Source: JAGOUB01 sp964648045
Lineage (GTDB): Bacteria; Patescibacteriota; Gracilibacteria; Peribacterales; Peribacteraceae
Assembly: GCA_964648045.1 (NCBI GenBank)
Contig: CAZYNU010000030.1
Location: 1 to 13,502, forward strand
Length of the DNA: 13,502 bases
Reading direction: 5' to 3'
Shown here: positions 1 through 7,426 of the stretch, in pieces
Position numbering within the stretch: position 1 is the stretch's first letter
Layout of the letters: each line of letters starts with the position of its first letter
Translations under genes and position numbers: made by a program
The notes under the pieces: generated by a model
Seen by the model: the letters and a program-made list of their open reading frames with translations, nothing else
What the model was told of the DNA's origin: nothing
The model's database searches: none

Positions 1-647
1 GTACGGTACGTGATCGTATCACCCGGACCAGCTAGAACCTCCCAGGCACTGGCACCTGGAAGGAGTACGGCATTACGATCTACCGCCTCGGTGAAGCGGG
101 TCTGAAGACGGGCCGGGACGGCAGCGCGCCACTGCCGAACAAGTTCGACAACAGTCGGATTCACCAGCTGCTCACGCGTCATTGGAGCTGTGAAGAAATC
201 ACCGGCATCAGCGGGCGAGGCGCGGAAGCCGATGAGGAAGTTCCCGTCGATGGTGCGCTGGACGAACAGACCGCGGCGACCACCGCCAAGATCTACGTTC
301 TCAATTTCGCGAATGCGGAAATTTAGAGCCGCCAATTCAGCTCCGGACGGCAGCCCGGGGCCAGAGGTAGGCGCACCAGGAGGCAGGGTGGAAGAGGGTG
401 CCCCAGAGCCGATGCCGCTACCTCCAGCAGGCGTGCCGGACGAACCGGAACCGGGAGCAGTGAAGACCTGACGCCAGTTTTGGATCCAGGTGCCAAACTT
501 CTGCGCTTCGGCAGGACTGAGTTCGATCTCAAAGGGAACAAAGGGCGCACTAGTGGGCGTCTCCAATGCCGTGCGGTCCGAAACCACGACAATTCCTAGG
601 TCATGGAGATTACGCCAGATCTTCGCATCGACCTGACTGCGAACCGT
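1..647 (-). CDS. C-terminal part of an unrecognised protein (partial, open at both ends)
   Basis: The reverse strand is open without a stop for 215 codons from the gap edge to the left end of the window, so neither its start nor its end is visible. It is most likely the continuation of the protein that starts at 2479, with the join hidden in the N gap. The part next to the gap looks folded. A linker of about 45 residues rich in Gly, Ser, Pro and Ala follows (roughly 477 down to 340), and then a second folded part containing FRIREIENVDLGGG and GNFLIGFRASPADAG. I recognise no domain family. The reading frame is supported by unbroken length, a natural domain-linker-domain composition and matching strand. 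It could instead be a separate gene if a stop and a start lie in the missing bases. Confidence 0.6.
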
Positions 648-648
648 G

Positions 649-658
649 NNNNNNNNNN
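649..658. other. Assembly gap (10 N)
   Basis: Ten consecutive N bases mark a scaffold join of unknown true size inside a leftward coding region. The last whole codon on the right ends at 659 and the open frame on the left begins at 647, so 11 positions separate them as drawn. A single uninterrupted gene therefore needs a real gap whose length leaves remainder 2 on division by 3. The drawn length of 10 breaks the frame artificially. Confidence 0.97.
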
Positions 659-2479
659 AGCAATGCCCTGAATGTCAGCGGCGCTGTCGCCGCCAATGAA
701 GGTCGTGAATTCCTCAAAAGTAACGCCGCCATTTTTCATGCGCATCCAGCCCACACCGACAGACAGCTTGGCCATCTCACGACCCGAGACGGTAATAACT
801 TCGCCCACGACATTAGAAGTAATGCCCGCCATCTGCTCAAGGAGTTGGCCAACGGCCGTATTCTTCCGGAAGGAATACTGCGTGTCGTTTGCCCACTGGC
901 CAAAGTCTTGGAGGTACGGCCAGGCAGCCTCGGCCGCGGCCTGAATGCGCGGCCAAGCGGTCTCCGTGAAGAAGCGGGGGACGTCGGTAAGCACGAAGTC
1001 GCGGGTGGCGTTGAAGCCGCTCACGGCCAGATCGCGACCCTGGCGGACAGTGGCAAAGAGTGCGTCGCGCAGCTCGCGGGCACGGCGGGCCTCCACGCTC
1101 TGGAAACCTTGCAAGCTGTTTGGTCCGTTCCAGAAGTCATCCGGCGCGGTAGCCAGGAAGACATCAAGCATTGTTACGTCCGAATTAGGCGTGGCCTCGG
1201 CGGCCGTCTGCAATCCCTCCACGTCGGTGGCAACGGTGGCATCCACAGCCAGGCTGCCATCGCGATTGCGACGGGCATTCGCCCGGGCAGCCATCAGGCG
1301 GTAGGCGCGTCCGGTCACGAAGTTCGACTCCAAGAACGACAGCGCCCGCTCGGGATCGCGACCATTGGGCAGCGTGGCCAGGAATTTGTCAGCTACCTTC
1401 AGGAACACACGCAGCTTCTCGGCATCAGTTAGGCCGGCAACGTGTCCAGCGAGAACGTGATTCCGCTGGAATTCCCGGATCAATTCACGAACTTCGTCGG
1501 GCAATTGCGTCGAGCCATTGGAGAGCTGGGCGCGCTTGGCGGCGTTATAGGCCGTAATGAATTTGCCAGGACTCATGCGAAGCATGCCCGTAAGCATCGT
1601 GCGCTCGTCGTTACCACTTAGACCCAATCGGTGTTCAATGAGAGCGATAGAGGAACCGGCCTGGTCGCGGCCGACAAACGGTGCACGCAGCGTATCGCGG
1701 AAGACGCGAACGGCATTGGCCATCTGCGGGGCACCCCACTGCTCGAGCGGGCGGGCAATGAGATCCTCGGTAATCTGGATACCGTAACGCTGGCGCAGGA
1801 ACACGGCCAGCACGGTGAAGGCAGCGCCGCGGCGGGCCCAACGGGCGAAGTTGGACTTGTCGCGCAAAAACCACATGCCCACCATCACACCGCCAATGAC
1901 GAGACCGGCCGAGAGAGCGGGATCGCGCTGGAAGTTAATGGTCCTGCGGTAGTCGCGCCAGAGCTGATCGATCGGGTTACTGGAGCGACGAGCCACTAGA
2001 GACTCACGATGCTGGCGCGAGGCTTGCTGAGTGGCCAAATACGCGTCCAAGCCGCTCATCATGGCATCCATGCGCTGTACCACCTCTATATTGAGCGCAC
2101 GGAAATTCGGCTCAAAGGAAGGGTTTGTCTGAGCAACGCTGCGCCACTCCACGAGCTTCTGGTACATCGGTGTCTCACGCGACAGAATAGGCTCGAACAA
2201 TTCGAGCATGCGCCAGGGTTGCCGCTTCCAGAGTTGCGTCACCGTAGCCGGCGCGATGCGGCCCTCTTGGATGGCATTGAGCAGCACTCGACCCAGTTCG
2301 GCCGGGTGCACCTCTTCCCAGGTACGGTTACGAATACCTTCGATAGCCAAGGCTGAGTCACGCACCTCCAAGCGACCGGTCTCGACCGGCACGCGCACCG
2401 TCACCTCGGCCGACGCGCGCTCAAGGGCATCGCGGTCGAAGTCGGGAGGCAGGCCGGCGGGAGGCGTGATCTCGGGCAT
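659..2479 (-). CDS. Large unrecognised protein, N-terminal 607 residues (runs into assembly gap)
   Basis: This is a leftward gene beginning MPEITPPAGLPP, with 607 codons visible before the N gap and probable continuation to the left edge, so the whole protein would exceed 820 residues. I do not recognise the family. The N-terminal part (about 1-185) is soluble-looking and helical. Residues about 188-205 and 216-228 are hydrophobic and separated by a short basic stretch (RDKSNFARWARR), which could form a membrane hairpin or one weak membrane segment. The rest is long, helix-rich and charged, with several Trp-containing segments (about 505-545). There is no signal peptide at the start. The ATG lies six bases after the stop of the upstream gene, and no Shine-Dalgarno or promoter is visible there, so it is probably cotranscribed and translationally coupled. 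Confidence 0.75.
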
Positions 2480-2485
2480 GGATGG

Positions 2486-3376
2486 TTATTTTTTGGCGAC
2501 GGATGGCTCGGAGGTGCCCCACTTCCAGAAGTCCTTCATCTTGCCCCAGACGTAACCGGGGGCGCGGAACGGAGCCAGCGCGATATTGCCGACACCCTCA
2601 CCAAACTTGTCGGGCGACTTAAACATGCCGCTGCCGGGGATGGCGTTCCAGACCGTGGAGACGGCGGAGACGACCGGGCGAATGAGGGCGCCAGGAACGG
2701 CTTCAAATCCTTGCAGCTTCTCCCAGGGCGTGTAGAACGGACGCACAAGCCCTCGGGCCAGCTGCGGAACCACCGCACCGATGCGCTCCTGCCAGCGCAG
2801 ATCATCGTGCAAGGCAGGATTCCAGCCGCTGTAAAAGAATCCCATGGCAAGCTTTCCCGGCGTGGACGTGATGTGACGCTTCGTGAAATTCCAGTAGCCC
2901 GGCCCTTCCATCGATTTGTAGACCGAGCGGTTCAAGCCGCCCCATTGCACTGCCTTATTGGCAGCAATCATGCTCACGATTGCCGTAGCGGCTGGCACGG
3001 TGACATGGGAAGGGAGAATCAAACCGGCACCAGCTGCGCTGGCTCCGACGAAGCTACGCAGGTAGGGCTTATCTTTGGAAATCAGAGAACTGGCACCATA
3101 GGCAAGAAGACCGGGAGCTACGCCAGTAGTTAGAATTGTCTCAGGCGTAATGGTCGGAAGATACGGTGCTGCCCAGGTGGGAGCCTGGCTCGTTGCAATT
3201 GTCCCCGCTGCCAAACCAGCCGTCAGACCCAGCGGTATAGCGGCACGATCATGACCCAGGGTATCGCTAATGCGCTGACGATAACGACTGGTCCAATGTA
3301 GTGGCACGTTCGGCGTTACAGGCGCAATAGGCGTCGTCGGTTCTTCTGCTGGAGTGGGAGTACGATCGCGAGCCAT
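2486..3376 (-). CDS. Uncharacterised membrane protein, 296 aa
   Basis: This leftward gene is of unknown function. The first 28 residues are rich in Pro and Thr and hydrophilic. Hydrophobic segments follow at about 45-65, 80-99 and 106-140, the last rich in Ala and Gly and long enough for one or two membrane passes. The C-terminal half (145-296) is amphipathic and aromatic-rich and ends in a Lys/Trp-containing tail. No catalytic motif is evident. The ATG at 3376 is supported by a promoter whose -10 ends six bases upstream, so the mRNA is predicted to begin at or next to the start codon. The following gene begins six bases after its stop, so the two are likely cotranscribed and may act together at the membrane; that functional link is inference from position only. 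Confidence 0.75.
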   Translation of the reverse strand: MARDRTPTPAEEPTTPIAPVTPNVPLHWTSRYRQRISDTLGHDRAAIPLGLTAGLAAGTIATSQAPTWAAPYLPTITPETILTTGVAPGLLAYGASSLISKDKPYLRSFVGASAAGAGLILPSHVTVPAATAIVSMIAANKAVQWGGLNRSVYKSMEGPGYWNFTKRHITSTPGKLAMGFFYSGWNPALHDDLRWQERIGAVVPQLARGLVRPFYTPWEKLQGFEAVPGALIRPVVSAVSTVWNAIPGSGMFKSPDKFGEGVGNIALAPFRAPGYVWGKMKDFWKWGTSEPSVAKK

Positions 3377-3382
3377 CAGATC

Positions 3383-3411
3383 ATTGTATCACAAAGCGCC
3401 CGTTGCTTCAA
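3383..3411 (-). promoter_or_regulatory. Sigma70-type promoter, predicted leaderless start
   Basis: On the reverse strand a -35 box TTGAAG (3411-3406) is followed by a 17-base spacer and a -10 box TACAAT (3388-3383), preceded by TG as in an extended -10. Only GATCTG separates the -10 from the ATG at 3376, which puts the expected transcription start on or beside the A of the start codon. It lies in the 74-base gap after the upstream membrane protein gene. Confidence 0.7.
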
Positions 3412-3450
3412 TCAAGGTTTTACACATGCTCTAGGGCTCAATCTTGACCT

Positions 3451-4422
3451 TTAGGCTGCTGCTGCCACCGGCAGAAGAGTATTTGGCTTCGATTCTGTTT
3501 TTTCCTTTTCTTTTAGGGCTGAATCATCCTTTGATACAGGCTTCTTTGGAGCGGCCATGGCATTCAAATGCTGAATGATCCAGCCGGTGACATTCCAGAC
3601 TAGGCCGATAGGCACGGAGAGGGGCGAGATCAGGGCACGGATGATGCGCCCAAGTTTGTTTTGGCTGTAATCGCGCCAAACCCACTCATGCACAAACAGA
3701 AGCAGGCCAAGAGGAATACTGAGCGGAGCAAAGGCGCCACGAATGAGCGTTGCAAGGTTGTAGAACTTGGGTGTGGAGAGCCAAATGTATTCATGAAGGG
3801 AGCCCAATACTTGTAGACCAATCACCACAATGAAGATGTCCGCCACGGTCAGGAAGAGCGGCTCAGCAAAGAGCTTCAAACCACCGACGCCAAGCACGAT
3901 GCCAACTAACGACGTCGCAAGCACGATAGACTCGATGATGGCGAACATGATGCCATGACCAACACTCATACCGCCCGCACGACGACGCTCACGAACGAGA
4001 GAATCACGTACAAGGGCCTTCACAACAGAATGATCGATGCCGTCACTCTGCTCATCCATGCGGTTTTTCAGGCGCGAGATTAACTCTTCCTGCACGATGG
4101 TACGGCTTTCGACCGGGATGGGAGCGGCGGAGGTATGAGCGGCTTCCAGGGCATGACTCAAGGCGGCCTGCAGAGCAATCTTCGGATCGGACGGAGCCCC
4201 AACTGTAGCCATTGGCGACGCCTGCATGCCGGCCTGGGCCGTGGGCGAAAGTACCATGGGCGGTAGTGACGGCAGAGCCGGACTGGCAGGCATGATGACA
4301 GGCTGACCAATGCGGAGCGCAAACTCCGACAAGGTCTTCTGGCGCTGCTCGGCGGTGAGCGGCACCTGATCGAGGGCCGACCTGAGCGCTTCCAGAGCCT
4401 GTTCGGACGGACTGAGAGCCAT
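3451..4422 (-). CDS. Four-helix uncharacterised membrane protein, 323 aa
   Basis: This leftward gene is of unknown function. I chose the start at 4422 (MALSPSEQALEAL). The open frame runs 40 codons further upstream, but those codons overlap the previous gene and read as low-quality basic sequence, and a promoter sits immediately before this ATG. Residues 1-150 are cytoplasmic-looking: a helical N terminus, a Pro/Met/Ala-rich linker (about 40-80) and a charged helical region ending in RERRR. Four membrane segments follow at about 157-180, 188-208, 226-247 and 265-285. The last two share the pattern IRxxxxPLSxPxGL, which suggests an internal duplication. The tail (290-323) is Lys/Glu-rich. The protein may form a membrane complex with its unknown neighbours, but no family assignment is possible by eye. 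Confidence 0.78.
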   Translation of the reverse strand: MALSPSEQALEALRSALDQVPLTAEQRQKTLSEFALRIGQPVIMPASPALPSLPPMVLSPTAQAGMQASPMATVGAPSDPKIALQAALSHALEAAHTSAAPIPVESRTIVQEELISRLKNRMDEQSDGIDHSVVKALVRDSLVRERRRAGGMSVGHGIMFAIIESIVLATSLVGIVLGVGGLKLFAEPLFLTVADIFIVVIGLQVLGSLHEYIWLSTPKFYNLATLIRGAFAPLSIPLGLLLFVHEWVWRDYSQNKLGRIIRALISPLSVPIGLVWNVTGWIIQHLNAMAAPKKPVSKDDSALKEKEKTESKPNTLLPVAAAA

Positions 4423-4428
4423 CCCTTC

Positions 4429-4457
4429 AGTATACCCTATTCGGCCACTTGCTGCAA
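4429..4457 (-). promoter_or_regulatory. Sigma70-type promoter, predicted leaderless start
   Basis: On the reverse strand TTGCAG (4457-4452), a 17-base spacer and TATACT (4434-4429) precede GAAGGG and then the ATG at 4422. Spacer length and distance to the ATG match the promoter at 3383-3411 exactly, predicting a second leaderless mRNA. The whole element overlaps the last codons and the TAG stop of the upstream surface-protein gene, so it acts as an internal promoter within the leftward gene run. GAAGGG has some resemblance to a Shine-Dalgarno sequence but touches the ATG and is too close to serve as one. Confidence 0.65.
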
Positions 4458-7088
4458 TTTCCACCGCCACTCGTCGATATGCATCCACGCCCACACAACC
4501 GCGCCCAGTAACAGCAATGCGGCGGCGGACCAGGCAATCCAACCCAAGTCAGAGTTTGAATGAGGGTCACTCGAGTCTGTAGTCCCCTGTTTCAATGAGG
4601 CAAGGAGCCCTAGCTGCTGAGAAGAAAACGATGTTGATGGCGCGTCGTTCACTTTCGACTGCAACGGCGATGCACTTGCGCAAAGATTGGCTGATCCGGG
4701 TGTCGGTCGGTCGGTTTTGCACCAGCCATCCTCGCCTTCACGGGCATAGGCGATGTCAGTCTTCAGTACTGGCAGCTCCACGCTATCAAGCAGCTGCGAC
4801 CCCCGACGCAGCTCCACCTGATCGCCACTGTCATTGAGCGATAACTTGGTCTCCGTCTTCAGAAAAACTGCGTAGCCGTGAGGCGCAATACTCGTGCCGT
4901 GAGGAATGAGCCAGGGCGCGCTCCCGCCCGACGGAGCGTCGTCGAGCGTCCATCCAGACAAATCCACAGTCCGCGCCGCGAGATTTCGCAGCTCAATCCA
5001 CTCCGGCTGACCCGACTGAGGGTGACTCATCAATTCATTGATTATGATCTCTCCGGGGGCAGCCGAAGCCGCGGCGACCCCAGCATGCGAAGGGGGACTT
5101 TTTTCCTGTTCCCAGGGCTGGGCAACGTGTTCGTCCTCCAAAGACAGCACCACTTCGGTCACCTCAGCCTGGGCGAGTGGGCCGACATACTCATCTTCGC
5201 GGGACGTATCATATGCCACGGTCGAGACCGCCATGGCATCACCCGGACGAAAGAGACGAATCACATCACCGTCATTATTTAGAGCAATGCCGGTAACAGG
5301 ACGGAGTAGGCGCAATTCACCATGAGCAGGAATGGTCTGACCGTCCAACCGGAAAGGCTTACTACCCTCTGGACCGTCGTCCAAGACCCACCCGCACAAA
5401 TCGACAGCCTCGTCGTTCAGCGAACGCAGCACAATCACCTCAAAATCTTCGTCGGCGTCGGCGGGATTGGGCAGCGCTCCCGCAATGAAAACCCCGGTCG
5501 CTGCCGATGGCGAACAGGAGCGCTGCCCAGCCTCGCTCGACGACGAAGTGGCGGTTGACTTTTTGGACGACGCGGCTGCCGACGAACGCGACGAAGCAGG
5601 CGCCGTCTGATCGACCTGCGCCTCGGCCACATGGACAACGAGCGGATCGGCATGGATGACCCCGCACAGGGTAGACACCGTCAGAGCGAGGTCATACGTA
5701 CCCGGCTGCGAAAATGTATGTGAGCCGGGATTACACGATTCCGAGGCTTCGCCATCGCCAAAATCGACCCGACAACTGCTATCACCGGGAATGTCTGGCA
5801 TGTCCGCCGCCACATTCACACTCACGGTGCCCACGCCGGTCAGCGTCCCTCCTTGAACCAAGATTCCAACCCGCGGCAGCGTCTGCACATTCTCTTCGCC
5901 GGGCGTAGGTACGCAGAAGAAGGCCAACTCGCCATCTAGCAGACCGCTGCTAACACCCTCGTCTGCAGCAGGATACGTAAAACTGTCCACGAGCGTCTGG
6001 CCGTGCGTGAGCAACAGCTCACCACCGGCATTCGGCAAAGTGATCAACGAGCGTTCACGCGACACCACGCGATGCTCACCAGGAGCGAACGTGGCGCCAG
6101 TGCCAAAAATCTCCACAAAACGATACGTGCGCGACAGGCCCCGACGTTGGAGCAAGACACCCTCCACCGACAGTGGCACCTCCGACAGATTGCCAACCTC
6201 CACCCACTCGCCGTCATCGGAACCGGGCGGATCGGCCATCACCTCCGTAATGCGGAATCCGCCCACCAGGCCGTCGGGCGCAGCCGATGACGAAGAAGCG
6301 GGAGGCGCACTCGATGACGAAGTTGCAGGCGTCACCGCAGACGATGATGACGAGGACAGCGCGAGCACCGCGCCATCGAGAATGTCACCGCTGCCCGTCT
6401 CGACCGAAGAAGATGACGACTCAGAAGAAGCGACCGACTCGTTACTGGAAGAAGCTGACGTTGCAGACCCTCCAGAAGAGGCGCCAATAATGAGCCAGGG
6501 AACCAGACCCGGCGTACCAAGCATCGGACTGCCGTCATCCAACCCAATCATTGTCTCGGCGGACCGCCAATTGGCCGGATTAGCCCCGCTCTGCCAGGGG
6601 TCGATGCGTTCAGCACTGGCCCATAAATCGCCATGAGAGCCGGTGTAACCCGCGGGTTTCGACCCGAGCACCACCTCGTCGGCCACAGTTCCATCGGGAC
6701 GACGCAGCTCTAGGCGCAGATCCGTATTCGACAGACTGACGGCGGTTGTCACCACTGCGGGGGCAACAAGCAAACGTGATTGCGTCTCGGCGTAATTACT
6801 CACAACAATCGCCGCGCCGGAAAGTGTCACCGGACCGAGATCGAGCAGCTTCTGCATACCGGCCGACGTGAGCGCATGGAGTGTCCAGCCACTGAGCGAA
6901 AGCGAACCGGTTGCCGAAAGCGGTGCAATTTCCAGCCATTCGTCGGCAGCCGAAAGGTCACTGCCAGCCCACCCCAGTTCCGAGACGACCGCCTGGGCGG
7001 ACGCGGAGACAGGAGCTGCCAGTAGCAGGGTGAAAGCAAGGGCGAGGGGAAGCGGCATGCGCCCAGTGTGAGAGAGAACCACAGCCAT
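4437..7088 (-). CDS. Secreted, membrane-anchored surface protein with four LTD domains and one PKD domain
   Basis: This is a predicted cell-surface protein of 883 residues from the ATG at 7088. That start gives a signal peptide (about 1-31) with Arg10, a hydrophobic core and ASA|QA as a plausible cleavage site; an ATG at 7058 would give a signal lacking basic residues. Lamin-tail-like beta domains lie at about 34-195, 276-400, 532-640 and 679-805. They are recognised by the repeated pattern of I.E(L/V)M..P followed by EW(I/V)E(L/V).N and L.GW.L.D. A PKD-like domain (about 410-488) has VDFGDGE and a HTFSQPGTYDLALTV strand. Two linkers dominated by serine (about 203-273 and 495-525) separate domains. 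A membrane helix at about 848-868 and a short tail end the protein. LTD domains are generally thought to mediate binding, here probably outside the cell; the ligand is unknown. The next gene starts 14 bases beyond its stop. Confidence 0.88.
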   Translation of the reverse strand: MAVVLSHTGRMPLPLALAFTLLLAAPVSASAQAVVSELGWAGSDLSAADEWLEIAPLSATGSLSLSGWTLHALTSAGMQKLLDLGPVTLSGAAIVVSNYAETQSRLLVAPAVVTTAVSLSNTDLRLELRRPDGTVADEVVLGSKPAGYTGSHGDLWASAERIDPWQSGANPANWRSAETMIGLDDGSPMLGTPGLVPWLIIGASSGGSATSASSSNESVASSESSSSSVETGSGDILDGAVLALSSSSSSAVTPATSSSSAPPASSSSAAPDGLVGGFRITEVMADPPGSDDGEWVEVGNLSEVPLSVEGVLLQRRGLSRTYRFVEIFGTGATFAPGEHRVVSRERSLITLPNAGGELLLTHGQTLVDSFTYPAADEGVSSGLLDGELAFFCVPTPGEENVQTLPRVGILVQGGTLTGVGTVSVNVAADMPDIPGDSSCRVDFGDGEASESCNPGSHTFSQPGTYDLALTVSTLCGVIHADPLVVHVAEAQVDQTAPASSRSSAAASSKKSTATSSSSEAGQRSCSPSAATGVFIAGALPNPADADEDFEVIVLRSLNDEAVDLCGWVLDDGPEGSKPFRLDGQTIPAHGELRLLRPVTGIALNNDGDVIRLFRPGDAMAVSTVAYDTSREDEYVGPLAQAEVTEVVLSLEDEHVAQPWEQEKSPPSHAGVAAASAAPGEIIINELMSHPQSGQPEWIELRNLAARTVDLSGWTLDDAPSGGSAPWLIPHGTSIAPHGYAVFLKTETKLSLNDSGDQVELRRGSQLLDSVELPVLKTDIAYAREGEDGWCKTDRPTPGSANLCASASPLQSKVNDAPSTSFSSQQLGLLASLKQGTTDSSDPHSNSDLGWIAWSAAALLLLGAVVWAWMHIDEWRWKLQQVAE

Positions 7089-7426
7089 ACCGGCGGTAAG
7101 ACAGCCGCCTTTTCCACTGTTTGGCATACAATCGATAAGAACACCTGTTCCTGCGACAGACGGAACTGCGACACCTTCTGGAGTCTGTTCACATCTCGCA
7201 GTGACGCCCGTGACGGTGTAGAGTGCGGTCCGTCCCCCGCCTCGCGCGGTCCACCGATGCTCGCCCTGCTGCCCTGGTTCTTGGCCCACGTTCGCTCCGT
7301 CTTCGCGGCGGCGCGCCCGCTGGCCGCCCTCGCGCAGTCTCTCCCTATTGATGCGAAGTCCATCGATACGTCGCGCGCGGCCACTCCCGCTTTGGACGAG
7401 CACAGCATCCGCTTCCCCCTGATCCC
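7089..7426. other. Divergent intergenic region, 338 bp
   Basis: This non-coding stretch lies between the leftward surface-protein gene and rightward rny and must hold promoters for both. Open frames crossing it run into one or other gene out of phase and look like shadows. It contains two direct copies of CTGCGACA (7151-7158 and 7166-7173) and an inverted partner TCGCAG at 7196-7201, which could be a regulator site. A small hairpin GGCGG/CCGCC sits just before the ATG at 7088 on the reverse strand. No tRNA or riboswitch is recognisable. Confidence 0.6.
7196..7224 (+). promoter_or_regulatory. Possible rny promoter
   Basis: TCGCAG (7196-7201), a 17-base spacer and TAGAGT (7219-7224) preceded by TG form a weak extended -10 type promoter pointing to rny. 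It would give a leader of nearly 200 bases. The -35 match is poor and other positions in this region are possible, so the call is tentative. Confidence 0.25.

Noticed and set aside
4423..4542. 40-residue extension of the four-helix membrane protein
   Set aside because: It overlaps the end of the upstream gene and its own promoter, and the sequence is basic and atypical.
6007..6636. Forward frame with an acidic run (DDEEAGG, DDDDEDSA)
   Set aside because: The Asp/Glu run is the complement of the poly-serine linker codons of the leftward surface protein, not an independent acidic protein.
7089..7403. N-terminal extension of the surface protein (105 extra residues)
   Set aside because: The extension is Arg/Gly-rich, lacks family features and would put the signal peptide in the interior of the protein.
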